A stretch of DNA of 64,000 nt from Thalassotalea litorea (GCF_005843925.1 NZ_VCBC01000015.1:62001-126000); one strand, 5' to 3'. Shown: positions 7,842-18,300, counted from the stretch's first letter. The notes: generated by a model not told the origin, from the sequence alone. Made by a program: numbers and translations.

Positions 7842-8951
7842 TTAATCGTGGAGATATTCAACGATTTCCAGACCAAAGCCGGATAACGAATGATATTTGG
7901 TTTGCGAACTTAACAGGCGCATTTTACTCACTCCAAGGTTTGCCAGGATTTGCGAGCCAACCCCAACATTGCGTGAGCCGACATGCTTATGCACTTCCTT
8001 CACGTCTTCACCAGAATCTTGTAGCGCGAATCTTTTCACTTGCTGAATTAATGCCTGAGGAGTCTGATGCTTTCCAAGAAGAACCAGCACTCCGCCCTCT
8101 TGAGCTATTTTTTGCAACGCGCTGGCAATCGGCCAGGATGTGACATTACCACGCTGACAATGCAATAAATCTTTAAAGGTATTTTCCAGATGAACCCGAA
8201 CCAACGTGGGTTCATCTGCCTTAATATCACCTTTAATTAAGGCGAAATGACTTTGACCATCGATGGTATCGGTGAACGCAACTAAATCAAACTCGCCGAA
8301 CGTGGTTGGAAATTTACATTCACTAACCCGTTGTATGGTAGTTTCCGTCGCATTACGATATTCAATCAAATCGGCAATCGTGCCAATTTTCAAATCGTGC
8401 TTTTGCGCGATGACTTCCAAATCATTACGACGAGCCATGGTGCCATCTTCGTTAAGGATTTCGACAATCACGGCAGCAGACTCTAACCCGGCCAATCGAG
8501 CTAAATCGACGCCTGCTTCGGTATGCCCGGCACGATTTAAGACACCGCCGTCTTTAGCAACCAGAGGAAAAATATGCCCGGGTTGTACAATCGACGAATG
8601 GTCTGCATCTTTGGCAACAGCAGCTAACACCGTAGTGGCACGATCGGCGGCGGAAATACCGGTAGTGACACCCTGAGCGGCTTCAATGGAAACAGTAAAA
8701 TTGGTGGTAAACTGGGCTTCATTGTTGTCAACCATCAAAGGAAGCTTGAGGCGCTGACAACGATCTTTACTCATTGGCATGCAAATTAAGCCACGACCGT
8801 GAGTCGCCATAAAGTTAATCGCCTCTGGCGTTACCTTTTCGGCTGCCATGATAAAGTCGCCTTCGTTCTCACGATCTTCATCGTCCATCAGGATAACCAT
8901 TTTGCCTAACGCGATATCGGCGATCAGCTCCTTTGGAGAATTAAATTTCAT
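7842..8951 (-). CDS. ribB: 3,4-dihydroxy-2-butanone-4-phosphate synthase with degenerate GTP cyclohydrolase II-like domain (RibBX)
   Basis: The protein has 369 residues. The N-terminal ~205 residues form a complete RibB domain: the acidic active-site loop [10 protein letters not shown] (23-32), [10 protein letters not shown] (50-59) and HTEAGVDLA (143-151). It converts ribulose-5-phosphate to the four-carbon precursor of lumazine. The C-terminal ~160 residues occupy the place of RibA. They lack the zinc-binding cysteine cluster of GTP cyclohydrolase II (GECLTGD...CDCG type); only a single Cys remains in the corresponding stretch [14 protein letters not shown]. This matches the RibBX hybrids known from Shewanella and relatives, so only RibB activity is expected. 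It is last in ribD-ribE-ribB, 14 bp after ribE. Confidence 0.92.
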   Translation of the reverse strand: MKFNSPKELIADIALGKMVILMDDEDRENEGDFIMAAEKVTPEAINFMATHGRGLICMPMSKDRCQRLKLPLMVDNNEAQFTTNFTVSIEAAQGVTTGISAADRATTVLAAVAKDADHSSIVQPGHIFPLVAKDGGVLNRAGHTEAGVDLARLAGLESAAVIVEILNEDGTMARRNDLEVIAQKHDLKIGTIADLIEYRNATETTIQRVSECKFPTTFGEFDLVAFTDTIDGQSHFALIKGDIKADEPTLVRVHLENTFKDLLHCQRGNVTSWPIASALQKIAQEGGVLVLLGKHQTPQALIQQVKRFALQDSGEDVKEVHKHVGSRNVGVGSQILANLGVSKMRLLSSQTKYHSLSGFGLEIVEYLHD

Positions 8952-8965
8952 AAATACCTCTGGGC

Positions 8966-9619
8966 TTAAATAAAGCCACTTTTTCTTAATAAGGATTCGC
9001 TCACGCCTGAGTCCGTACTTTGAGACTCACGACACTGTAGTAATCGTTCAACATAACGCGCCACAACATCAACCTCCAGGTTCACCTGGTGGCCAACGCA
9101 ATAGCTTGCAATAATGGTTTCGGCTCGGGTATGGGGCACAATTGTCAGACGAAATTTATCATCATCGATGCTATTGACGGTAAGACTGACACCATCAATC
9201 GTTACCGAGCCTTTTTCTGCGATATAGGCTTTCAACGATTTATCGACCTGCAACCAATATTCCCAGGCGTTACCCCGTTCGGTGACCGATACAATATTTG
9301 CCATGCCATCCACATGACCACTAACAATATGACCACCAAACCTAGCGGTTGCCAGCATCGCCTTTTCCAGGTTTACATGCTGGCCAATCTGATAATTGCC
9401 AAACGCCGTACGATCCAAAGTTTCCATGGAGACATCGGCACTAAAGCTAGCGTCGTTGAATGCAACAACCGTCAGGCAAATACCATTGGTGGCAATCGAG
9501 TCACCAAGCTTCACATCGGACATATCCAGACTCTGGGTTTCGATTTCAATGCGAGCGCCGCTGGATTGGCGCTGGATTGCTTTAATTCGCCCTATGGCTT
9601 CTATAATTCCGGTAAACAT
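8966..9619 (-). CDS. ribE: Riboflavin synthase, alpha subunit
   Basis: The 217-residue protein begins with the invariant MFTGIIE and has two lumazine-binding repeats of about 95 residues. The second starts around residue 98 with [12 protein letters not shown]. It dismutates two 6,7-dimethyl-8-ribityllumazine molecules to riboflavin and a recyclable pyrimidine. E. coli literature often calls this gene ribC. It lies 20 bp after ribD and 14 bp before ribBX. The lumazine synthase gene ribH, commonly next in this cluster, is absent here. Confidence 0.96.
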   Translation of the reverse strand: MFTGIIEAIGRIKAIQRQSSGARIEIETQSLDMSDVKLGDSIATNGICLTVVAFNDASFSADVSMETLDRTAFGNYQIGQHVNLEKAMLATARFGGHIVSGHVDGMANIVSVTERGNAWEYWLQVDKSLKAYIAEKGSVTIDGVSLTVNSIDDDKFRLTIVPHTRAETIIASYCVGHQVNLEVDVVARYVERLLQCRESQSTDSGVSESLLRKSGFI

Positions 9620-9639
9620 AACTCATTGCTTTCTTATTG

Positions 9640-10782
9640 CTAATTAAAATTGGCGCGGATACGAATATCCGGGCCTATTTTACGAATATCTATAATGCTC
9701 AATTGTGGTGCCTGAGCCAACGTTTCCACTCCGGGCAGAGCCAGTAAACTTAATGCCTGAGCGCCCATAAGTTTTGGAGCCTGATATAACCATAGCTCAT
9801 CGACCCGCTGAGCTTGAATAAACGCCGAGGTAAGATTCCCCCCAGCTTCCACCAACAGGTTATTAACCCCAGATTTGGCCAATTCCGACAGTAACGAGTT
9901 TAAATCGACTTTGCCTGGATGTTGCGAACTGCCAGCAATATTGATCACCTGTACGTGATCAGGCCAATTCGGTTCACGTTGCAACATTTGCAGATTGCGA
10001 ACCACAATAATGTTTGAGATTTCTTTAAATAAGGCAAGTTGCGGGTGCAAACGATACTGACTGTCGATAACAATTCGTGTCGGCTGCCGTAATTTTTCTG
10101 GTTCGATATCCTGCATTGCAAAACCGAGTTGCTCATACCGGACGGTTAATCGTGCGTCATCAACCAATACGGTATCTGCACCGGAAATAATTGCGCAACT
10201 CAGGGCTCTGAGTCGCTGGACGTCCTGGCGTGATTCGGGAGACGTTATCCATTTGCTTTCGCCGCTGTGCATGGCTATTTTGCCATCGAGTGAACTGGCG
10301 AGTTTACAAATCACCCGAGGAAACCCCGTTCGCATCCTTTTGACAAAACCGATATTAATTTGTTGTGCCGATTGTTCAAGCAAACCGACTCTGGTGGCAA
10401 TTCCCGCATCTTCAAGCAATTGTATGCCGCGACCACTAACCTGAGGGTTAGGATCCTGCATCGCAACAACAACCTGACTGACACCTGCCTCGATTAGTGC
10501 TTTCGCACAAGGCGGTGTTCGGCCATAGTGGCTGCAAGGCTCTAATGTGACATACGCAGTACACCCTTTAGCCAGCGAACCTGCCATCGATAAAGCATTG
10601 ACCTCGGCATGTCCTTCGCCGGCTCTTATATGCCAGCCTTCACCAACGATTTTATCTTTGCTCACTAACACACAGCCGACAACCGGATTCGGTGACGTAG
10701 TGTAACGCCCACGCTTCGCTAACTGGATCGCGCGTTGCATATAGTGGTAATCGGCGCTGCTAAAATTAGCTTCTAAACTCAC
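9640..10782 (-). CDS. ribD: Bifunctional diaminohydroxyphosphoribosylaminopyrimidine deaminase / uracil reductase
   Basis: The 380-residue protein has an N-terminal CDA-fold deaminase with zinc ligands in HAE (58-60) and PCSHYGRTPPC (Cys83 and Cys92). The C-terminal domain (about 150-370) is a DHFR-like NADPH-dependent reductase. It contains SLDGKIA, SGADTVLVDDARLTVR and, near the end, LLVEAGGNLTSAF. Together they perform the second and third steps of pyrimidine processing in riboflavin synthesis. It follows nrdR after about 43 bp, the standard nrdR-ribD arrangement. Confidence 0.96.
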   Translation of the reverse strand: MSLEANFSSADYHYMQRAIQLAKRGRYTTSPNPVVGCVLVSKDKIVGEGWHIRAGEGHAEVNALSMAGSLAKGCTAYVTLEPCSHYGRTPPCAKALIEAGVSQVVVAMQDPNPQVSGRGIQLLEDAGIATRVGLLEQSAQQINIGFVKRMRTGFPRVICKLASSLDGKIAMHSGESKWITSPESRQDVQRLRALSCAIISGADTVLVDDARLTVRYEQLGFAMQDIEPEKLRQPTRIVIDSQYRLHPQLALFKEISNIIVVRNLQMLQREPNWPDHVQVINIAGSSQHPGKVDLNSLLSELAKSGVNNLLVEAGGNLTSAFIQAQRVDELWLYQAPKLMGAQALSLLALPGVETLAQAPQLSIIDIRKIGPDIRIRANFN

Positions 10783-10825
10783 AAATCACCCCTGGTAAAG
10801 GAAAAATTAACCATTGTATATGGTG

Positions 10826-11287
10826 CTAAGAATCGCCATTACTGCCCAAACGTGCAATTTCTTCACCAAATTCACGGATATCTTCAAAAGAGCGGTACAC
10901 CGAAGCGAAACGAACATAGGCGACTTTATCGAGCTTTTTCAGTTCTTCCATAATGAAGTTACCGAGCATTTCTGAGGCCACTTCTCGTTCACCAGTGGCG
11001 CGCAAGCGAGACATTACATGATTGATTGAACCTTCTATCTGCTCAATACTAACGGGCCTTTTCTCTAGCGCTCGCAACAAGCCATTACGCAATTTATCTT
11101 CATTGAAAGGCTCTCGAGAGCCATCGCGCTTAATGATCCTTGGCATTACCAATTCAGCCGTTTCAAACGTGGTAAAACGTTCGGAGCAGTGCAAACACTC
11201 ACGACGACGGCGGATCTGGTGGCCATCGGCAACCAATCTCGAATCGATCACTTTGGTGTCATTGGCGGAACAAAATGGGCAATGCAT
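10826..11287 (-). CDS. nrdR: Transcriptional repressor NrdR
   Basis: The 153-residue protein has an N-terminal zinc ribbon with Cys3, Cys6, Cys31 and Cys34 and the signature [17 protein letters not shown]. An ATP-cone domain follows (about 49-139, starting [12 protein letters not shown]). NrdR senses dATP/ATP and represses ribonucleotide reductase genes through NrdR boxes. It is 5' of ribD, as in most gammaproteobacteria. The upstream glyA hairpin suggests it has its own promoter or depends on read-through. Confidence 0.97.
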   Translation of the reverse strand: MHCPFCSANDTKVIDSRLVADGHQIRRRRECLHCSERFTTFETAELVMPRIIKRDGSREPFNEDKLRNGLLRALEKRPVSIEQIEGSINHVMSRLRATGEREVASEMLGNFIMEELKKLDKVAYVRFASVYRSFEDIREFGEEIARLGSNGDS

Positions 11288-11321
11288 AGGCCTCCTCGGC
11301 GTGTTTCTTTATTCATTACGG

Positions 11322-11357
11322 CAAAAAAAATGGCCGCTTATAGGCGACCATTTTAAT
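11322..11357 (-). terminator. Hairpin with T-tract downstream of glyA (minus strand)
   Basis: Read on the minus strand, AAAATGGTCGCC, TATAA and GCGGCCATTTTTTTT form a stem of about 11 bp with one bulge, ending in eight T. It lies between glyA and nrdR and probably attenuates or ends glyA transcription. Confidence 0.7.
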
Positions 11358-11384
11358 CGAATCATCAATAGATTGCGATCCATA

Positions 11385-11404
11385 ATACCAATTTAGGATG
11401 GTAT
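11385..11404. repeat. ATACCA...TGGTAT short inverted repeat
   Basis: A 6-bp inverted repeat with an 8-nt loop in the glyA-nrdR spacer. It resembles the longer AATACCAATT...AATTGGTATT element at 38095-38128, suggesting a dispersed intergenic palindrome family. Confidence 0.4.
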
Positions 11405-11483
11405 CTGCCCAATTCCGAATGCTAGCCTAGCCATCCAAAATTATTGCAAATTGCCACACTTAAATTCGTGATAGCTATCCCTA

Positions 11484-12740
11484 TTAAGCGTAGACAGGGA
11501 ATTTTCCACAGAGTGCACTAACTTTTTGTTGAACGTCAGCAATGATGTTCTCGTTGTTAATGTCATCCAGGATATCGCAAATCCAACCGGTTAGTGCTCG
11601 TGTTTCCGCTTCACCAAAACCACGACGAGTAATGGCAGGTGTTCCCAGGCGTAAACCTGATGTAACAAATGGAGAGCGAGGATCATTCGGTACTGAATTT
11701 TTATTTACCGTGATGTGCGCTTTGCCTAGGGCTGCGTCCGCATCTTTACCGGTAATATCTTTGTCGATAAGATCTAACAATAATAAGTGGTTGTCTGTGC
11801 CGTTTGACACAACTTTATAGCCACGTTCCTGAAGAACCGCGACCATCGTTTTGGCGTTATCTAACACTTTTTGCTGATAGTCTTTGAATTCTGGCTCTAG
11901 CGCTTCTTTAAACGCTACGGCTTTTGCAGCAATAACGTGCATCAAAGGACCACCCTGGCCACCAGGGAATACCGCACTGTTTAATTTTTTATAGATGGTT
12001 TCATCGTTACAACCAGAGACAATCAAACCGCCACGAGGGCCAGCTAATGTTTTGTGAGTGGTGGTGGTAACGACATGGGCATGAGGAACTGGGTTTGGAT
12101 ATAAACCTGCAGCAACTAAACCGGCTACGTGAGCCATATCTACCATGAAATAGGCATCAATTTTATCAGCGATTTCACGCATGCGCGCCCAGTCAACAAT
12201 ACCGGAGTACGCTGAAAAACCACCAATAATCATTTCTGGTTTGTGCTCTAACGCTAAACGCTCAACTTCTTCATAATCGATTTCGCCGGTTTCTGGGTGA
12301 AGACCATATTGAATCGCTTCATACAGCTTGCCAGAGAAATTCACATGAGAGCCGTGAGTTAAGTGACCACCATGGGCAAGGCTCATACCAAGCACTTTTG
12401 CACCGGGTGTAACTAATGCCTGGAAAACCGCGGCATTTGCCTGTGAACCTGCGTGCGGTTGCACGTTAGCATACGTTGCACCAAATAGTTCGCACGCACG
12501 ATCAATCGCGAGTTGCTCTGCTTTATCGACATACTCACAACCGCCGTAGTAACGTTTACCAGGATAACCTTCCGCGTATTTATTGGTTAACTGTGAACCT
12601 TGTGCTTCTAGCACGCGCGGGCTGGTATAGTTTTCTGATGCGATCAATTCGATATGCTGTTCCTGACGGACAACTTCATCAGCCATGGCCTGAAACAATT
12701 CAGGGTCAAAATCAGCAATATTCATATCCCGAGTGAGCAT
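11484..12740 (-). CDS. glyA: Serine hydroxymethyltransferase
   Basis: The 418-residue PLP enzyme has the expected length and opening (MNIAD...). The Schiff-base lysine is Lys230 in [14 protein letters not shown]. It interconverts serine and glycine while charging tetrahydrofolate with a one-carbon unit, feeding purine, thymidylate and methionine synthesis. It lies upstream of nrdR-ribDE-B on the same strand, separated from nrdR by about 196 bp that hold a terminator-like hairpin. Confidence 0.98.
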   Translation of the reverse strand: MLTRDMNIADFDPELFQAMADEVVRQEQHIELIASENYTSPRVLEAQGSQLTNKYAEGYPGKRYYGGCEYVDKAEQLAIDRACELFGATYANVQPHAGSQANAAVFQALVTPGAKVLGMSLAHGGHLTHGSHVNFSGKLYEAIQYGLHPETGEIDYEEVERLALEHKPEMIIGGFSAYSGIVDWARMREIADKIDAYFMVDMAHVAGLVAAGLYPNPVPHAHVVTTTTHKTLAGPRGGLIVSGCNDETIYKKLNSAVFPGGQGGPLMHVIAAKAVAFKEALEPEFKDYQQKVLDNAKTMVAVLQERGYKVVSNGTDNHLLLLDLIDKDITGKDADAALGKAHITVNKNSVPNDPRSPFVTSGLRLGTPAITRRGFGEAETRALTGWICDILDDINNENIIADVQQKVSALCGKFPVYA

Positions 12741-12861
12741 GTTTTTTCCTCTGTTTAAAACGTAGATAGACTATTTATTAGGCCGCTATTTTGCCTGAAC
12801 AACGCATTGATGTATAGCGGCTATTAATGTTTCGTTAACACAAAAATAAGAATTTTTTGGG

Positions 12862-13200
12862 TTAGTGATTCTCACTCACCATATTTAGGGTGTATTTGGG
12901 AATTTCTACCACTAAATCTTCATCGGCGATCACCGCCTGACAGCCTAAACGGGATTCTGGATCTAAGCCCCAGGCTTTGTCCAGCATATCGTCTTCTAGC
13001 TCATCACTTTCAGCTAATGAATCAAAGCCCTCGCGAACAATCACATGACAGGTTGTACAGGCGCAAGATTTTTCACAGGCGTGTTCAATATCAATGTCAT
13101 TTTTAAGCGCGACGTCCAATACCGTTTGACCGGTATTTGCGTCCAGAACTGCTCCGTCCGGACACAATTCTTCGTGGGGAAGAAATATAATTTTTGGCAT
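12862..13200 (-). CDS. fdx: ISC-type [2Fe-2S] ferredoxin
   Basis: The 112-residue protein has cluster ligands Cys42, Cys48, Cys51 and Cys87, plus the extra Cys46 also found in E. coli Fdx. It supplies electrons to IscS/IscU-based cluster assembly. It is the last gene of iscR-iscS-iscU-iscA-hscB-hscA-fdx and starts 2 bp after the hscA stop. iscX, which follows fdx in E. coli, is not present between here and glyA. Confidence 0.96.
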   Translation of the reverse strand: MPKIIFLPHEELCPDGAVLDANTGQTVLDVALKNDIDIEHACEKSCACTTCHVIVREGFDSLAESDELEDDMLDKAWGLDPESRLGCQAVIADEDLVVEIPKYTLNMVSENH

Positions 13201-13202
13201 GG

Positions 13203-15065
13203 TTAAACCTCGTCTACCGAATGTCCTGCCAATGCGGTCTTAATGGATGAATCCATCCGACGCTCGGCAAAGCTGGCTGTAATTGTATCGACGTCTTTAA
13301 TTGCCTGTTCAATACGGGCGATTTCAGACGACTGACTGATTTTCGTTAATTCCTGCAAAGCATTTTCGATGGCTGTGCGCTCTTGTGGTGATAATAGGCG
13401 TTCACCATCAACAACCAAAGCCGCTTCGACGCCCTCTACAACTCGAGATGCTTCAACCTGCTGTTCTTTGAGCATACGTGCTTGAATATCGTCTTTGGCG
13501 TGGGTGACGCTTTCCTGCAACATCTTAATAATATCGCCATCTTCTAAACCGAACGAAGGTTTCACCTCAATGGCTGCTTCGACACCCGTGGATTTTTCCA
13601 TTGCGCTTACGCTTAACAGGCCATCGGCATCAACTTTAAACGTCACGCGAATATGCGCTGCACCCGCAGTCATTGCCGGAATACCGCGTAATTCAAAGCG
13701 CGCTAAAGAACGGCAATCTTCCACCAACTCTCTTTCGCCTTGTAAAACATGGACGGCCATTGCCGTTTGCCCATCTTTGAATGTGGTAAATTCCTGAGCT
13801 TTGGCGACAGGAATGGTTGAATTACGGGGAATCACTTTTTCCACCAATCCACCCATGGTTTCTAAACCTAACGACAAAGGGGTGACATCTAACAGTAACA
13901 TTTCGCTGTCAGGCTTATTACCGGCAAGTACATCCGCTTGAATCGCGGCGCCGATTGCGACGACTTTATCGGGGTCGATAGAGGTCAGAGGTAGTCGTTT
14001 AAAATATTGACCAACTTGTTCACGAACCAAAGGTACGCGGGTAGAGCCCCCAACCATCACTACTTCCTGAACTTCTTCAATACTGACACCGGCATCTTTT
14101 AAGGCGCGACGACAGGCTCGAAGAGTCTTGCTCACCAGCGGCGAAATTAACGCATTTAGCTGAGCTTTTGTCATGGATAGTGTCAGTGTATTGGCTTGAT
14201 GTTCAACGTCGATATCAACACTGTCTTGAGAAGAGAGTAACTCTTTGGCTTTACATGCCTGCTCTAACAGCTGACGTTCTAACTGATGGGAAAGCGGTCG
14301 CTGCAAATTAAACTGGCTCACCAGATAATCAACAATCGCATTATCAAAATCATCACCACCTAAAGCGGAATCGCCACCGGTCGACAGGACTTCAAAAATT
14401 CCTTTATTGAGGCGCAAGACAGAGATATCAAAGGTACCACCACCTAAATCATAAACCGCAATAACACCTTCCTGACCGGAATCCAAGCCATAAGCAACTG
14501 CCGCTGCCGTAGGCTCATTCAGCAATCGCAGTACATTGACGCCAGCAAGTTGCGCTGCATCTTTTGTGCTTTGGCGCTGGGCATCATCAAAATAAGCGGG
14601 AACGGTGATCACCACACCTTCAAGGTCGCCACCAAGTGCTTGTGTCGCGCGCTCAACCAGGTTGGTCAGGATCTGTGAAGATACCTGTACCGGATTGATA
14701 TCACCGACCACAGTTGCAATCGTTGGATGCGCTTTATCTCCTGAGAAGGTATAGGGCAGATTCGGATATTTTTGTTGGATATCGGCCAACGACCGACCGA
14801 TTAATCGCTTGGCAGAGACAATGGTATTTTGTGGATCGGATATTGCGAGGGCTTTCGCCGCATTGCCAACTAATACTTTGTCGCTTTGGTAGCTGACAAT
14901 CGATGGTAAGATATCCTCGCCATTTGCATCAGGCAGAGTCTTGGGCATGCCGCTTTGCACGCTAGCAACCAACGAGTTGGTAGTGCCTAAATCGATACCC
15001 GCTGCCAATCGATGTTGATGGGGAACCGTACTTTGACCCGGTTCGGCAATTTGTAATAACGCCAT
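13203..15065 (-). CDS. hscA: Fe-S cluster assembly chaperone HscA (Hsp70 family)
   Basis: The 620-residue specialised DnaK relative has an N-terminal ATPase ([12 protein letters not shown] near 24-35, [13 protein letters not shown] near 200) and a peptide-binding domain from about 390 ([14 protein letters not shown]). It lacks the acidic C-terminal tail of DnaK. With HscB it binds the LPPVK loop of IscU and uses ATP to promote cluster transfer to acceptors. It lies 16 bp after hscB and immediately before fdx. Confidence 0.97.
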   Translation of the reverse strand: MALLQIAEPGQSTVPHQHRLAAGIDLGTTNSLVASVQSGMPKTLPDANGEDILPSIVSYQSDKVLVGNAAKALAISDPQNTIVSAKRLIGRSLADIQQKYPNLPYTFSGDKAHPTIATVVGDINPVQVSSQILTNLVERATQALGGDLEGVVITVPAYFDDAQRQSTKDAAQLAGVNVLRLLNEPTAAAVAYGLDSGQEGVIAVYDLGGGTFDISVLRLNKGIFEVLSTGGDSALGGDDFDNAIVDYLVSQFNLQRPLSHQLERQLLEQACKAKELLSSQDSVDIDVEHQANTLTLSMTKAQLNALISPLVSKTLRACRRALKDAGVSIEEVQEVVMVGGSTRVPLVREQVGQYFKRLPLTSIDPDKVVAIGAAIQADVLAGNKPDSEMLLLDVTPLSLGLETMGGLVEKVIPRNSTIPVAKAQEFTTFKDGQTAMAVHVLQGERELVEDCRSLARFELRGIPAMTAGAAHIRVTFKVDADGLLSVSAMEKSTGVEAAIEVKPSFGLEDGDIIKMLQESVTHAKDDIQARMLKEQQVEASRVVEGVEAALVVDGERLLSPQERTAIENALQELTKISQSSEIARIEQAIKDVDTITASFAERRMDSSIKTALAGHSVDEV

Positions 15066-15081
15066 AATCTGTTCTTAATAT

Positions 15082-15609
15082 TTAATCATCGAACAACGCA
15101 TCTTCGATGCGCTCGAGTTCAATATATAACTTATGATAAAACTTGAGTTTACGCAGAGTTTCACCGGCCTGTTGATTCGCGGCATCGCTTTTAGCTGCCA
15201 GTTGTTGTTCAAATTCGAGCCACAGTTGCCTGGCTTGAATATCGAGACTTTCCTGTGCAGACATCAGTGCCGCATCGATATCGTTGGCAAACTTGATTTG
15301 AGCTAACATCTCGCGAAGTTCCATCTGCACCATCAGAAATTCAATGTCCTGAAACGATGCCTGTTCATTGGGAAGTTCCGCGCCTAAATGCTGCAGTAGA
15401 TATTCACCACGTTTGATAGGGTTTTTGAGCGTATCGTAAGCATCATTGATTTGTGCAGATTTTTGCACCGCCAGCATTTGTTCCTGGCTAGAAGAATGCG
15501 CAAAACGGTCCGGATGGACCGTTTTCTGTAATGCTTGATAAGTGGTTGCAAGCGAGGTTAAATCAATCGAATAATCGGCCTCTAAACCAAATAATTCAAA
15601 AAAATTCAA
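15082..15609 (-). CDS. hscB: Co-chaperone HscB (J-domain protein)
   Basis: The 175-residue protein has an N-terminal J domain with HPD at 32-34 and a C-terminal helical IscU-binding domain. The FFELFGLEADYSID opening is typical of the family. It recruits IscU to HscA and stimulates its ATPase. It is the sixth-last to last module of the ISC operon, 25 bp after iscA. Confidence 0.95.
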   Translation of the reverse strand: MNFFELFGLEADYSIDLTSLATTYQALQKTVHPDRFAHSSSQEQMLAVQKSAQINDAYDTLKNPIKRGEYLLQHLGAELPNEQASFQDIEFLMVQMELREMLAQIKFANDIDAALMSAQESLDIQARQLWLEFEQQLAAKSDAANQQAGETLRKLKFYHKLYIELERIEDALFDD

Positions 15610-15634
15610 TAGAGTTCACCGTAGGTGGTTGGGT

Positions 15635-15958
15635 TTAAACGTTAAAGCTTTCGCCACAACCACATTCGCCTTTGGCATTCGGGTTGGTAAATTGGAAACC
15701 TTCGTTTAAGCCTTCTTTCACAAAATCCAGCTCTGTACCTTCAAGGTACGCAAGCGATTTGCTGTCAATAATGATGTTGACATCATTGACCGCAAATACT
15801 TCGTCATCGGCATTGAGGTCATCTACGAACTCAATAACATAGGCAAGCCCTGAACAACCGGTGGTTTTAATACCTAAACGTAAACCGATTCCTTTACCGC
15901 GATTAGTAAGAAATGATTTTACTCGCTCAGCCGCCGCCGCTGTCATAGTTACAGCCAT
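15635..15958 (-). CDS. iscA: A-type Fe-S carrier protein IscA
   Basis: The 107-residue protein has the three conserved cysteines Cys35 (TTGCSGLAY), Cys99 and Cys101 (GECGCGES). A-type carriers receive clusters from IscU and pass them, often as [4Fe-4S], to apoproteins. It starts 13 bp after iscU in the canonical order. Confidence 0.97.
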   Translation of the reverse strand: MAVTMTAAAAERVKSFLTNRGKGIGLRLGIKTTGCSGLAYVIEFVDDLNADDEVFAVNDVNIIIDSKSLAYLEGTELDFVKEGLNEGFQFTNPNAKGECGCGESFNV

Positions 15959-15971
15959 GATTTACTCCGGA

Positions 15972-16355
15972 CTACTCTTTATTCTTTGCGCGATAATCGT
16001 CGATAGCCGCTTTAATTGCGTCTTCGGCTAAAATCGAGCAGTGAATCTTTACAGGTGGCAACGCTAATTCTTCAGCAATTGCAGTATTCTTAATCTCTGC
16101 CGCTTCATCAATCGACTTGCCTTTCACCCACTCTGTTACCAGAGAGCTTGAAGCAATCGCAGAACCACAACCGTAAGTTTTAAACTTGGCATCTTCGATA
16201 ATGCCCTGCTCGTCGATTTTCAGTTGTAACTTCATCACGTCACCACAAGCGGGTGCGCCTACCATACCAGTGGCAATCTTCGGGTCATTCTTATCGAATG
16301 AACCGACATTGCGTGGATTTTCATAATGATCAATAACTTTTTCGCTGTAAGCCAT
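15972..16355 (-). CDS. iscU: Fe-S cluster scaffold IscU
   Basis: The 127-residue scaffold has cluster ligands Cys37 (APACGD), Cys63 (YGCGSA) and Cys106 (IHCSILAEDA), and the HscA-binding motif LPPVK just before Cys106. It builds [2Fe-2S] and [4Fe-4S] clusters using sulfur from IscS. It is positioned 25 bp after iscS. Confidence 0.98.
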   Translation of the reverse strand: MAYSEKVIDHYENPRNVGSFDKNDPKIATGMVGAPACGDVMKLQLKIDEQGIIEDAKFKTYGCGSAIASSSLVTEWVKGKSIDEAAEIKNTAIAEELALPPVKIHCSILAEDAIKAAIDDYRAKNKE

Positions 16356-16380
16356 AATAAACCCCTTTCAGACACTAAAC

Positions 16381-17595
16381 TTAGTGTGCTACCCACTCTA
16401 CTTTGTCTAAATCTACGCCGTCTTGAAACATTTCCCACAAAGGCGACATATCACGCAAATGCGTAATCGCTTTACGGATTAGCTCAATGGCATAATCCAC
16501 TTCTTCTGTGGTCGTGAAACGTCCAAAACTGAATCGAATTGAACTGTGTGCCATCTCGTCATTCAGGCCTAAGGCACGAAGCACGTAAGATGGTTCTAAA
16601 CTTGCTGATGTACAGGCAGAGCCTGAAGATACCGCTAAGTCTTTTAATGACATAATCAGCGACTCACCTTCAACAAAGTTGAAGCTTACATTCAGGTTAC
16701 CCGGATAACGCTGATCAAAATCACCGTTAACGAATACTTGTTCTAAATCTTTAACGCCAGCCATTAAACGGTCACGCATTGCGGTGACATGTTCAAGATC
16801 CTGTTGCATTTCTTCTTTCGCAATACGACAGGCTTCACCCATACCGACGATTTGGTGCGTCGGCAACGTACCGCTGCGCATACCACGTTCATGGCCACCA
16901 CCGTGCATTTGCGCTTCCAGGCGAATGCGCGGTTTACGACGAACGTAAAGTGCACCGATACCTTTAGGTCCGTACATTTTGTGCGCCGAGAATGACATTA
17001 GGTCGACTTTCATTTCTTGTAAATCGATTGGGATCTTGCCAGCACTTTGCGCGGCATCGACATGGAATACGATTTTACGAGCACGACAAAGCTCACCGAT
17101 GGCGCTGATGTCCTGAATGACACCGATTTCGTTATTCACGTGCATAATGCTGACCACAACGGTGTCATCACGCATTGCCGCTTCTAATTTGCCTAAATCG
17201 ATTAATCCGTTGGCTTGTGGGTCAAGGTAAGTCACCTCAAAGCCCTGTCGTTCTAATTCACGGCAAGTGTCTAAAACTGCTTTGTGCTCAGTTTTCGCGG
17301 TGATGATGTGCTTGCCTTTTTTCTGATAAAAGCGCGCCGCACCTTTAATTGCCAGGTTGTCTGACTCGGTTGCGCCGGAAGTGAAAACAATTTCGCGAGG
17401 ATCGGCATTGATTAAGTCCGCAATTTGATTGCGGGCAATATCCACAGCTTCTTCGGCTTGCCAACCAAATTTGTGAGAGCGACTTGCCGGATTACCATAT
17501 GTACCGTCAGTCGTTAGGAATTTCATCATTTGTTCAGCAACACGCTTATCTACTGGTGTCGTCGCTGAGTAATCGAGATAAATTGGTAATTTCAT
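16381..17595 (-). CDS. iscS: Cysteine desulfurase IscS
   Basis: The 404-residue PLP enzyme is the same length as E. coli IscS, with the PLP lysine Lys206 ([11 protein letters not shown]) and the mobile catalytic loop Cys328 ([10 protein letters not shown]). It removes sulfur from cysteine as persulfide, which goes to IscU, to ThiI for tRNA 4-thiouridine and to other thiolation routes. It starts 28 bp after iscR. Confidence 0.98.
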   Translation of the reverse strand: MKLPIYLDYSATTPVDKRVAEQMMKFLTTDGTYGNPASRSHKFGWQAEEAVDIARNQIADLINADPREIVFTSGATESDNLAIKGAARFYQKKGKHIITAKTEHKAVLDTCRELERQGFEVTYLDPQANGLIDLGKLEAAMRDDTVVVSIMHVNNEIGVIQDISAIGELCRARKIVFHVDAAQSAGKIPIDLQEMKVDLMSFSAHKMYGPKGIGALYVRRKPRIRLEAQMHGGGHERGMRSGTLPTHQIVGMGEACRIAKEEMQQDLEHVTAMRDRLMAGVKDLEQVFVNGDFDQRYPGNLNVSFNFVEGESLIMSLKDLAVSSGSACTSASLEPSYVLRALGLNDEMAHSSIRFSFGRFTTTEEVDYAIELIRKAITHLRDMSPLWEMFQDGVDLDKVEWVAH

Positions 17596-17623
17596 TAATA
17601 TATTGCCTCTAATAACGCTGGCT

Positions 17624-18130
17624 TTACCATTCGTTAATAATACTTCTGGTGGAAATCAATGTGCCGACTTGCTTATCTTCAGCATGCATCGCATGTTCAA
17701 GATCCTGTCGCTGAGCTACTTGTTGAACATCACCCTGATTCACCAATTCGGACAAGGTGATACCGCTTAAAAAATCTGCGATACGATTACTTAAGTCACG
17801 CCATAAGTTGTGAGTTAAACACTGGTGACCACCCTGACAATTGCCTTTACCCAGACATTTGGTGGCATCAACACTTTCATCTACGGCGCTAATCACATCG
17901 GCGATGGCAATCTCAGCGCTACAACGCCCTAGGCGGTAACCGCCACCGGGGCCTCGGACACTGCAAACCAAACCATGTTTACGTAATCGAGAAAATAATT
18001 GTTCAAGGTAAGACAAGGAAATGCCCTGTCGTTCAGAAATATCCGCCAATGGCACTGGCCCTTGCTCAGCATGAATGGCTACATCAAGCATTGCTGTCAC
18101 CGCATAACGGCCTTTGGAAGTCAATTTCAT
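17624..18130 (-). CDS. iscR: Fe-S cluster-sensing transcriptional regulator IscR
   Basis: The 168-residue Rrf2-family repressor has an N-terminal winged helix ([16 protein letters not shown]) and [2Fe-2S] ligands Cys92, Cys98, Cys104 with His107. With its cluster bound it represses the isc operon; apo-IscR acts on other promoters. An in-frame start eight codons upstream exists, but MKLTSKG is the family start and AAAGG sits 7 bp before it. It is first in the operon, downstream of two IscR-type palindromes and a recognisable promoter. Confidence 0.96.
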   Translation of the reverse strand: MKLTSKGRYAVTAMLDVAIHAEQGPVPLADISERQGISLSYLEQLFSRLRKHGLVCSVRGPGGGYRLGRCSAEIAIADVISAVDESVDATKCLGKGNCQGGHQCLTHNLWRDLSNRIADFLSGITLSELVNQGDVQQVAQRQDLEHAMHAEDKQVGTLISTRSIINEW

Positions 18131-18227
18131 CGTGTTACCTTTAAATTGCTGCAACGATGCTCAAAACCTTAATTAAGCGGGAATTCTTTGGTGATATTCC
18201 AGCATTCGTAAGAGCATTGCAGCGCGC

Positions 18228-18255
18228 ATTTTACTTATCACAGTAAAATAGTCAA
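18228..18255 (-). promoter_or_regulatory. Sigma70-type promoter of the isc operon
   Basis: On the minus strand, TTGACT (18255-18250) and TAAAAT (18233-18228) are separated by 16 bp, each matching consensus at 5 of 6 positions. The start point would lie near 18221, giving a leader of about 90 nt before iscR. The -35 box lies inside the second IscR-type site. Confidence 0.65.
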
Positions 18256-18259
18256 CTAA
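18235..18259 (-). promoter_or_regulatory. IscR type 1-like operator, proximal
   Basis: The left half TTAGTTGACT and spacer ATTTT fit the type 1 IscR consensus (ATASYYGACT-RWWWY-AGTCRRSTAT) well. The right half ACTGTGATAA is degenerate. It covers the -35 and spacer of the isc promoter, the position expected for autorepression. Confidence 0.55.
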
Positions 18260-18284
18260 ATACCCTACTATTTTACTCAGGTAT
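18260..18284 (-). promoter_or_regulatory. IscR type 1-like operator, distal
   Basis: ATACCTGAGT, AAAAT and AGTAGGGTAT follow the type 1 IscR consensus at 23 of 25 positions; only the central C of each GACT/AGTC half differs. It directly abuts the proximal site, with no base between. Confidence 0.72.
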
Positions 18285-18300
18285 TTAGTTTACGGTCAAA

